From an uncultured Collinsella sp. (GTDB lineage: Bacteria > Actinomycetota > Coriobacteriia > Coriobacteriales > Coriobacteriaceae), in the NCBI GenBank assembly GCA_958429225.1, contig CAUAJB010000086.1:1-6264 (forward strand): DNA of 6,264 nucleotides, written 5' to 3'. The position numbers and the translations under genes were made by a program. The notes below the pieces were generated by a model. It saw only the letters and a program-made list of their open reading frames with translations. It searched no databases and was not told where the DNA came from. This document shows, in pieces, positions 1 through 4,572 of the stretch (its first letter is position 1; every line of letters begins with the position of its first letter).

Positions 1-1353
1 CGCCGCGCGGCAAGCCGCGAGGAGTTCATCGTCCGACGCCTGCGGATTGCCCCACTGCAGGTTCTCGCGCACGGTACCCGTAAACAGCACATTCTTTTGC
101 AGCACAATGCCCACAGCGTCGCGCAAGGCGGCGAGGTCGTAGTCGCGCACGTCGCGTCCGCCCACAAGCACGGCGCCTTCGGTGGCGTCGTACAGGCGCG
201 CAATCAGCTGCACAAGCGAGCTCTTGCCCGAGCCCGTGCCGCCGAGGATGCCCACCGTCGAGCCGCTCTCGATGCGAAGGTCGATATGCTCGAGCACATC
301 CTCGGCTGCATCCGCGCGGTATTTCAAGGAAACGTCGCGAAACTCGATACTGCCGTCCGCTGGCGCCGCAATCGCGAGGTCTCCCGCGGGGTTGGCGATA
401 AAGGGCTCCTCATCGAGCACCTCGGCGATACGGCCCACACTCGTAAGAGCGCGCGTGAGCAGCAAAAACACGTTGGAAATCATCATGAGCGAATTCATGA
501 TCAGCAGCACGTAGCTCATAAAGCCCGTGAGCGAGCCCACGCCCAGCTTGCCGGCGAGAATCATGCGGCCGCCAATCCACAGGATGGAGAGCGCAGCCAC
601 GTACATCGACAGCTGAAACACCGGCAGGTTGAGCACCGCGTTGCCAAAGGTCTTCGTCGCAGTGCGCGCGAGCTCGGTATTGACGGTGTCGAACTTGGCC
701 TCCTCGTGCTCGGTACGAACGTAGGCCTTGACGGCACGCACGGCGGTGAGGTCCTCCTGTACCACGCCGTTGAGGTGGTCCATCGAGGTCTGGAGTTGGC
801 GGTAGAGCGGGCTCACGCGATAGGTGATGACGCCCAGTACGATTGCCAGCACAGGCAAGATGATCGCAAAGACGGTGGCGAGCGGGCGCGACAGCATCAG
901 CGCGTAGATAAGGCCGACGATAAGCGTCACCGGGCCGCGCACCATAGGGCGAAAGCCGTTGCCCACAGCATTTTGGATAACGGTGATGTCCGTGGTCATG
1001 CGGGTGACGAGCGAGCTGGCGTCGTGGTTGTCCAGGTTGCCAAAAGCGAGCGTCTGAATCTTTTTGTACTCGGCCTCGCGCAGGTTAGCGCCTAGGCCCG
1101 AGGCAACGCGGGCGGACGTGCGGGCATAACCCAAGCCCAGTACCAGCGAAAGCGCAGCGCACACCAACATGTACGCGCCCTGTAGCAGCATGTAGTTGAT
1201 ATCACACGCAGGCACGCCCACATCGATGATGTTGGCCATGATGACCGGGATAAACAGCTCGAGCACCGTCTCGACCGACACAAAGAACACGCCGAGGATG
1301 GCATCGCGACGGTATGCCCCTAGATAGGAAAACAGTATTTTGAGATTGCGCAC
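1..1353 (-). CDS. ABC exporter half-transporter (membrane domain fused to ATPase), 3' end missing
   Basis: The frame is open from a GTG at 1353 down to base 1, giving 451 codons. An in-frame TGA at 1360-1362 lies three codons upstream of the GTG, so no earlier start is possible. Residues about 1-305 form the exporter membrane domain, with long hydrophobic stretches near 18-45, 55-75, 135-178 and 238-300. The nucleotide-binding domain follows from about 335: probable A-loop tyrosine Y345, Walker A GGTGSGKS at 371-378 and Q-loop glutamine Q419 in VLQKNVLF. The ABC signature, Walker B and H-loop lie beyond the left edge. The arrangement matches MdlA/MdlB- or LmrA-type multidrug and lipid exporters, which act in the cytoplasmic membrane as homo- or heterodimers. 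Such half-transporters often come in pairs, so a partner may lie downstream outside the window. The substrate cannot be told. A divergent MATE exporter and a repeat-rich promoter region favour a role in drug or toxic-compound export. Confidence 0.93.
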   Translation of the reverse strand, partial: MRNLKILFSYLGAYRRDAILGVFFVSVETVLELFIPVIMANIIDVGVPACDINYMLLQGAYMLVCAALSLVLGLGYARTSARVASGLGANLREAEYKKIQTLAFGNLDNHDASSLVTRMTTDITVIQNAVGNGFRPMVRGPVTLIVGLIYALMLSRPLATVFAIILPVLAIVLGVITYRVSPLYRQLQTSMDHLNGVVQEDLTAVRAVKAYVRTEHEEAKFDTVNTELARTATKTFGNAVLNLPVFQLSMYVAALSILWIGGRMILAGKLGVGSLTGFMSYVLLIMNSLMMISNVFLLLTRALTSVGRIAEVLDEEPFIANPAGDLAIAAPADGSIEFRDVSLKYRADAAEDVLEHIDLRIESGSTVGILGGTGSGKSSLVQLIARLYDATEGAVLVGGRDVRDYDLAALRDAVGIVLQKNVLFTGTVRENLQWGNPQASDDELLAACRAA

Positions 1354-1392
1354 GCAGGTTCAACCCCCATCAAACGTTGTTCGCAAACGCAC

Positions 1393-1422
1393 GTATTATT
1401 GCGCGCCGAATAATGGTGTCAA
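1393..1422 (-). promoter_or_regulatory. Promoter of the ABC exporter gene
   Basis: On the minus strand a perfect -35 hexamer TTGACA (1417-1422) is followed after 18 bp by TAATAC (1393-1398). An alternative -10, AATAAT (1395-1400), sits at 16 bp spacing. It lies about 40 bp upstream of the GTG start. The leader has only a weak ribosome-binding sequence, GGGGG at 1364-1368. This is the best match to a housekeeping sigma-70-type promoter in the window. Confidence 0.7.
1395..1414. promoter_or_regulatory. Inverted repeat inside the ABC promoter, candidate operator
   Basis: The arms ATTATT (1395-1400) and AATAAT (1409-1414) are exact inverted repeats around the 8-bp GC-only spacer GCGCGCCG. The dyad fills the region between -35 and -10 of the minus-strand promoter and overlaps the -10, where a repressor would block RNA polymerase. 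Its size (20 bp) suits a dimeric regulator such as a MarR- or TetR-type protein, but no regulator gene is in the window, so the family is a guess. Confidence 0.5.
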
Positions 1423-1491
1423 GTATTCCGAAATCGTTTTCTGCAAGGTTAGCGCCGGCGGCGAGTTCTCGTGACGTGTGTCCATATTCAC

Positions 1492-1518
1492 TCGGAATAA
1501 TGGTGCGCGCGACTTATT
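1492..1518. repeat. Second copy of the operator-like repeat between the exporters
   Basis: GAATAATGGTG at 1495-1505 exactly repeats 1408-1418. In addition, TCGGAATA (1492-1499) is the exact reverse complement of TATTCCGA (1424-1431). AATAA (1496-1500) and TTATT (1514-1518) form a further small dyad around a GC-rich centre. Three versions of a CGGAATA-like half-site therefore lie within about 110 bp between the divergent exporters. This suggests multiple binding sites for one regulator that could serve both promoters. Confidence 0.4.
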
Positions 1519-1541
1519 TCGCCCCACTGCCAACATAAACC

Positions 1542-1582
1542 TTGACTCTACAATCGTTGTAGGGTTTTCACTACACTGGTAG
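1542..1582 (+). promoter_or_regulatory. Candidate MATE promoter with two tandem CTAC/GTAG dyads
   Basis: TTGACT at 1542-1547 resembles a -35 box, but no good -10 lies 16-18 bp downstream. TACAAT (1549-1554) and TACACT (1572-1577) are possible -10 boxes, each without a well-placed -35. Two dyads stand out: CTACAA-TCG-TTGTAG (1548-1562, perfect arms) and CTAC-ACTG-GTAG (1571-1582). Their centres are about 21 bp apart, two helical turns, so both would lie on one DNA face. The second resembles the CTACATATGTAG operator of BlaI/MecI-type repressors at most positions. The promoter call is weak; the dyads are certain as sequence. Confidence 0.45.
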
Positions 1583-1612
1583 CTAAACGAACCCAGCCAG
1601 AAAGCCCCGCCC

Positions 1613-2959
1613 ATGGAACACGACCTCACACGCGGCAATGTCCTTAAGACCATCGCGGTCTTTGCCCTGCCTTATATGCTCTCGTACTTTTTGCAGATGC
1701 TCTACGGCATGGCCGACCTGTACATGATGGGGCAGTTTAGCGGCGCTGCCGGCATCACCGCCGTGGGCAATGGCGCGCAGACGCTCTATATCATTACCGT
1801 GACGCTCGTGGGCCTGGCCATGGGAACGACGGTCATCGTCGGCCACGCCGTGGGCTCGCGCCGCTTCGATCGCGCCGAGACCGCCATCGGCAACACCATC
1901 ACGCTGTTTATGGGCGTCTCGGTGGTACTGGCCGCTGTCCTGCTCGCACTGTGCCCGCAAATCGTGGCACTCATTGGCACGCCAGCCGAGGCGGTCGAAG
2001 GAACCGCCGCCTACCTGCGTATCTGCTTCATGGGCATTCCCTTTATCGCCGCGTACAACATCCTCTCGGCCATCTTTCGCGGGCTGGGAGATTCGCGTTC
2101 GCCTATGTACGTGATCGGCGTGGCATGCATCATCAACATCGCGCTCGATTATCTGTTTATCGGGCACATGGGGCTCGGCCCCGTGGGCGCGGCGCTCGGC
2201 ACGGTAACCGCCCAGACGGCCAGCGTCGCCCTCGCACTCGTGTGGCTCAAGAGCCGCCGCACGAACATCCACGTTAAGCGCAGCGACCTGCGTCCCCAGC
2301 CCGAGGTGCTCGGCAGTATTCTTAAGATCGGCGTGCCCGTGGCCGTGCAGGACGGCTGTATCCAGGTGGCGTTTATGTTTATCACCGTCATCGCCAACCA
2401 CCGAGGGCTCGTCGACGCCGCCGCCGTGGGCCTGGTCGAGAAGATGATCAGCTTTTTGTTCATTGTGCCGAGTTCCATGGGTGCCACCGTCAGCGCGCTC
2501 ACGGCGCAAAACGCCGGCGCGGGCAAGGGCGATCGTGCGCGTCAGGTGCTCAAGGACGCCATGACCATCTCGATAGTGTACGGCTGTCTGATCACGGTGC
2601 TGATATGGCTAGTGGCGCCGGCGTTTATCGGCTTTTTTGCCAAGGACGCCGCGGTAGTCGCGGCCGGCACCGGCTATATGCGCAGCTATATTTTCGACGC
2701 GATTTTTGCCGGCATCCACATTTGCTTTAGCGGCTTTTTCGCTGCGTATGGCAAGAGCTACATCGGCTTTGCGCACAACGTGCTGGCCGTGGCGCTCATT
2801 CGCGTGCCGGGCGCGTGGCTGCTGTCGAACGCCTATTCCGATACGTTGTTTCCCATGGGCATCGCTTCGCCGTGCGGATCGATTTTGTCGGCAGTCATCT
2901 GTGTTGTCGCGTTTACCGTGCTCAACCGGCGCGGGGCTTTTGACAAGTTGGCAGCGTAG
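1613..2959 (+). CDS. MATE family multidrug/cation efflux transporter
   Basis: A complete 448-residue protein of normal MATE length. MATE transporters use a sodium or proton gradient to expel cationic drugs or metabolites across the cytoplasmic membrane. Twelve hydrophobic segments are visible in two halves, roughly 13-37, 53-78, 91-116, 131-155, 165-187 and 190-213, then 236-260, 270-296, 316-341, 352-376, 386-405 and 415-437. A basic loop (about 214-230) joins the halves. Family hallmarks are the FRGLGDSRSPMY segment (155-166) and the repeat-equivalent pair VGHAVGSRRFDRA (about 76-88) and AQNAGAGKGDRA (298-309). The ATG at 1613 gives the usual short N-terminus before TM1; no strong Shine-Dalgarno sequence precedes it. 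The gene diverges from the ABC exporter. No clear terminator follows the stop. The substrate is not deducible, and no NorM, DinF or MepA assignment is justified. Confidence 0.94.
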   Translation: MEHDLTRGNVLKTIAVFALPYMLSYFLQMLYGMADLYMMGQFSGAAGITAVGNGAQTLYIITVTLVGLAMGTTVIVGHAVGSRRFDRAETAIGNTITLFMGVSVVLAAVLLALCPQIVALIGTPAEAVEGTAAYLRICFMGIPFIAAYNILSAIFRGLGDSRSPMYVIGVACIINIALDYLFIGHMGLGPVGAALGTVTAQTASVALALVWLKSRRTNIHVKRSDLRPQPEVLGSILKIGVPVAVQDGCIQVAFMFITVIANHRGLVDAAAVGLVEKMISFLFIVPSSMGATVSALTAQNAGAGKGDRARQVLKDAMTISIVYGCLITVLIWLVAPAFIGFFAKDAAVVAAGTGYMRSYIFDAIFAGIHICFSGFFAAYGKSYIGFAHNVLAVALIRVPGAWLLSNAYSDTLFPMGIASPCGSILSAVICVVAFTVLNRRGAFDKLAA

Positions 2960-2975
2960 CGGGACGACGCGAAAT

Positions 2976-3057
2976 CGCCCTTATCGACGACATCATCAGC
3001 GACGACCCGGCGACCTACGTGACGCAGATCACGGTGCCCGTTGCCCCGTTCAGATAA
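2976..3057 (+). pseudogene. Possible gene-tail remnant, copy A of a repeated segment
   Basis: Immediately after MATE, a plus-strand frame without any start codon reads DDIISDDPATYV, then TQITVPVAPFR, and stops at TAA 3055-3057. Bases 3012-3057 align without gaps to 4469-4514 (35 of 46 identical, including the exact 12-mer TGACGCAGATCA). Both copies end at the TAA in the same frame, and the amino-acid changes are mostly conservative (V/M, V/L, A/T, R/K). This suggests the 3' end of a lost protein-coding gene rather than chance. I do not recognise the protein. Part of the segment overlaps the minus-strand toxin remnant frame, so one of the two readings is incidental there. Confidence 0.35.
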
Positions 3058-3110
3058 GAACTGCCTAGATAACGTTCGGCTGAAGGCAGAATCCTGACGT
3101 TATAGGCCAT
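3015..3110 (-). pseudogene. RelE/ParE-like toxin remnant, truncated
   Basis: An ATG at 3110 opens inside the end of the upstream antitoxin frame, overlapping it by 11 bases in another frame, as expected in a TA operon. The frame begins MAYNVRILPSAERYL, which looks like the N-terminal strand and first helix of RelE/ParE-superfamily mRNA interferases or gyrase toxins. After about 15 codons (near 3066) the likeness ends, and the frame stops at TAG 3015-3017 after 31 residues. Such toxins are normally about 85-100 residues, so the core fold and catalytic residues are absent. The 3' part seems to have been replaced by unrelated DNA containing repeat copy A. Family assignment rests on a short segment plus position. 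Confidence 0.6.
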
Positions 3111-3369
3111 ATTTTGCCTCAAGGTCATCGAGGGCCTCAAAGGCATCACGCGCCGTGCCGGCAGCACGCTCCCGCTCGGCCACAGCTATACGAGCCATCA
3201 GGCGAGCCTTAGCCTGTTCCTGAACCATGAGGTCGTAGTCCTAGGATCGAAGTACAACAAATTTGCTATAGCCGTTTTTTGTAACAGTCACTGGACCAGG
3301 AGTAGTTTCAACGAGCTCCGAGAATTTCGCGGTGTCCCGCATATCTTTAATTGGAACGCAAACGGGCAT
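3100..3369 (-). pseudogene. Phd/YefM-type antitoxin interrupted by an in-frame TAG
   Basis: From ATG 3369, preceded by GGAG at 3376-3379 seven bases away, the frame reads MPVCVPIKDMRDTAKFSELV and on to codon 42. It then meets TAG at 3241-3243 and continues in the same frame to TAA at 3100-3102. With the TAG read through, the product would be 89 residues, normal for Phd/YefM antitoxins. The first 42 residues are the DNA-binding half (GPVTVTKNG, FVVL). The rest (DYDLMVQEQ, a charged helix, DDLEAKYGL) is the toxin-binding tail. The family commonly has an acidic residue before DY, so a single GAG-to-TAG change is the simplest history. Antitoxins of this kind repress their own operon and neutralise the toxin. 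Here only a 42-residue DNA-binding fragment could be made. ATG 3228 could in principle restart the tail but lacks a ribosome-binding site. Confidence 0.8.
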
Positions 3370-3382
3370 GTTCAACTCCAAT

Positions 3383-3404
3383 CATAATTATGTACATAAT
3401 TATG
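3383..3404. promoter_or_regulatory. Perfect nested palindrome, operator of the decayed TA operon
   Basis: Two copies of CATAATTATG (3383-3392 and 3395-3404) separated by TA. Each 10-mer is its own reverse complement, and so is the whole 22-bp site. The centre is TGTACA (3392-3397), the hexamer known at the core of the E. coli yefM-yoeB operator. It sits 14 bp upstream of the antitoxin ATG, overlapping the likely promoter; TATGAT at 3381-3386 on the minus strand is a possible -10. It should bind a Phd/YefM-type antitoxin dimer or pair of dimers. Confidence 0.75.
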
Positions 3405-3477
3405 AAGTGTAGCTCAACTAACGAGCGTCGGCTACAGAAGATCTACCACACTGGAGACAGTCCTCGATATGGCGGTT

Positions 3478-3900
3478 TTACTCCTCCGGAATCGGAAACG
3501 CACGGATGAACTCTGCAGGCGAGAAGGTCTTGATGGTCGAGCGCACAAAAGCGGCGCGGTCACGCGTGATAATAAAGTCCACGCCGGCACGCTCGGCCAT
3601 CGCACGGATACAGCCGTCCTCAAAGTCCGGCTCATCGGAATAGGCGGAGGCAAAACAAGCCTCTTGGTCGAGAGACTCTACCGAGTAGCTCTTAAGGCAG
3701 TCGCGCACTACCTCGCGCCCGCGCGCCTCGCCGGCCTGTTTGGTGAGAATGTAATACGCGTCCTTGAGAGAGCAGGCCGAAACAACGCCTTCGATAAGCC
3801 CCACGTCGACGAGCCCCTTGATCGTTTGCGCCGCTGCGTGCTCCGGCCGGCCCGGAAGCACGCAATCGAGCAGAAAATTGGTATCGAGAAATGCTCTCAT
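3478..3900 (-). CDS. PIN-domain toxin (VapC-like ribonuclease) of a type II TA pair
   Basis: A complete 140-residue protein, typical for PIN-domain toxins, which are Mg2+-dependent endoribonucleases acting on tRNA, rRNA or mRNA in the cytoplasm. It opens with MRAFLDTNFLLD (D6), has SACSLKDAYYIL in the middle (D47 at the usual second acidic position), then EPDFEDG (D95) and FIITRDRAAF (D114). These supply the acidic residues for the metal site. The DFED and ITRD blocks resemble the PIN_3 subgroup more than classic VapC. Its ATG overlaps the antitoxin stop as ATGA (3897-3900), implying translational coupling. The active-site residues look intact, so it may be functional. RNA target unknown. No clear terminator follows the TAA at 3478-3480, so transcripts might run into the decayed TA locus. 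Confidence 0.88.
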   Translation of the reverse strand: MRAFLDTNFLLDCVLPGRPEHAAAQTIKGLVDVGLIEGVVSACSLKDAYYILTKQAGEARGREVVRDCLKSYSVESLDQEACFASAYSDEPDFEDGCIRAMAERAGVDFIITRDRAAFVRSTIKTFSPAEFIRAFPIPEE

Positions 3901-4289
3901 AGGTAGCGCTCCCTCGCGACGCGCTTTTCATCTTCAACCGTCATCGTATCGAGCGGCGTTCCCTTTGGCATTTTGGCTACGATATCGAGATACTCCTGGT
4001 AGTCCTCATCCTCCGCGAGCATCTCGCGAATCTCCTTCCAGGTGATCTTGGGATGCCACATCGTACCCACGTCGCGCTTGGGCTTGCCCGTGCCGCACGT
4101 CGGTTTTGCGCCCCCACGCTCCTGGGCAGCGTCATATTCCACCGTAACTGGACCTTCATAGTCGAGCGGCACGATCTTGAACAACGGCTTGCTCCGCTTG
4201 AAGACCACAACCTCCTCGCCCTCATTGGCAACCTTTTCGGCCACCTGCGTAAGGTTTTGGCGCAGTTCCGAAAACGCGACGGTAACCAT
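3897..4289 (-). CDS. Phd/YefM-type antitoxin partner of the PIN toxin
   Basis: A 130-residue protein starting at ATG 4289. GAGGAG at 4295-4300 lies five bases upstream, which favours this start over an in-frame ATG at 4307 that would add six residues without a good ribosome-binding site. Residues about 1-45 (MVTVAFSELRQNL, EGEEVVVFKRSKPLFKIVPLDY) form the Phd/YefM DNA-binding domain. A polar linker rich in G, K and T follows (about 50-80), then an acidic helical tail (ITWKEIREML, EDEDYQEYLDIV) likely to wrap the PIN toxin and block its active site. At 130 residues it is longer than the usual 80-90 for the family, mainly because of the linker and tail. Expected roles are toxin neutralisation and autorepression of the promoter just upstream. 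Confidence 0.87.
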   Translation of the reverse strand: MVTVAFSELRQNLTQVAEKVANEGEEVVVFKRSKPLFKIVPLDYEGPVTVEYDAAQERGGAKPTCGTGKPKRDVGTMWHPKITWKEIREMLAEDEDYQEYLDIVAKMPKGTPLDTMTVEDEKRVARERYL

Positions 4290-4322
4290 AACTGCTCCTC
4301 TCAACATATATCTTCACTGCTA

Positions 4323-4356
4323 AGTATACACGTTAATATTAATGTTAAAGTGTATA
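4323..4356 (-). promoter_or_regulatory. Promoter and palindromic operator of the PIN TA operon
   Basis: Minus-strand TATACT (4323-4328) is a good -10 box and would start transcription about 25 bp before the antitoxin ATG; the -35 region is poor. It overlaps an inverted repeat TATACAC (4325-4331) / GTGTATA (4350-4356), inside which lies the exact palindrome TTAATATTAA (4333-4342) with flanking GTTAA repeats 12 bp apart. This AT-rich block in GC-rich surroundings is what an autoregulated TA operon would show. The site differs in sequence from the CATAATTATG operator of the neighbouring decayed TA locus. Confidence 0.6.
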
Positions 4357-4370
4357 AAACTCATCACAAT

Positions 4371-4414
4371 GGGGCAGCCCGTTGTGGGACCTCACTGCGG
4401 GGCCCCTTTGCTTT
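4371..4414 (+). other. GC-rich hairpin-forming segment, possible weak terminator
   Basis: GCAG (4374-4377) can pair with CTGC (4395-4398), and GGG (4371-4373) with CCC (4403-4405) across a G-rich bulge. The segment CCCCTTTGCTTT follows. It could be a poor plus-strand intrinsic terminator or a structured leader, but no plus-strand gene upstream needs it. Its pairing is imperfect, and I cannot assign a known RNA family. Confidence 0.2.
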
Positions 4415-4468
4415 GCATGAATCTTCTATCGCTCCGGAACGACACCGCTCCGCAGGGTCACCCTCAGC

Positions 4469-4514
4469 AACCTACATGACGCAGATCATGCTGCCCGCCA
4501 CCACGCCCAAATAA
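4469..4514 (+). repeat. Repeated segment copy B (possible gene-tail remnant)
   Basis: Ungapped match to 3012-3057 with 35 of 46 identical bases and the exact core TGACGCAGATCA at 4477-4488. In the plus frame it reads TYMTQIMLPATTPK and stops at TAA 4512-4514, corresponding to TYVTQITVPVAPFR in copy A. Upstream of about 4465 I find no further likeness to copy A. The two copies bracket the whole TA region (about 3058-4468). No start codon, ribosome-binding site or domain supports a live gene here; the long open frame reaching this point from 4053 is antisense to the antitoxin. Confidence 0.5.
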
Positions 4515-4552
4515 AAACCTCCCGGAAAGTATCAACCTTTCCGGGAGGTTTT
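4514..4552 (-). terminator. Intrinsic terminator of ligA
   Basis: Perfect 16-bp stem: AAAACCTCCCGGAAAG (4514-4529) and its exact reverse complement (4537-4552), with a 7-base loop. On the minus strand it begins 20 bp after the ligA stop and ends in GGTTTTTATTT, a good U-tract. It can also work on the plus strand (GGTTTTC), so it would insulate ligA from the TA side. It starts on the last base of repeat copy B. Confidence 0.92.
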
Positions 4553-4572
4553 CTAATTTGATTATCGATGTC

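Noticed and set aside
97..1095. A 332-codon open frame on the plus strand
   Set aside because: It is fully antisense to the ABC exporter, whose frame carries Walker A, the Q-loop and membrane segments. The antisense product is low-complexity, rich in H, R, A and V, with no domain, as expected from GC-rich codon bias.
1583..2509. A 308-codon open frame on the minus strand
   Set aside because: It is antisense to the MATE gene, and its H/D/R/G-rich composition without recognisable motifs is a codon-bias artefact.
3061..3103. Inverted repeats CTGCC/GGCAG and ATAACGT/ACGTTAT as a MATE terminator
   Set aside because: The arms are short, with long spacers that interleave, no T-run follows, and they lie inside the toxin and antitoxin remnants.
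3405..3477. A small gene or terminator between the PIN toxin and the dead TA operon
   Set aside because: No start with a ribosome-binding site and no stem with a T-tract is visible on either strand; it is treated as plain intergenic DNA.
4053..4514. A 153-codon plus-strand frame ending at repeat copy B
   Set aside because: Most of it is antisense to the PIN-operon antitoxin. Only the last 14 residues resemble copy A, so the frame as a whole is not supported as a gene.
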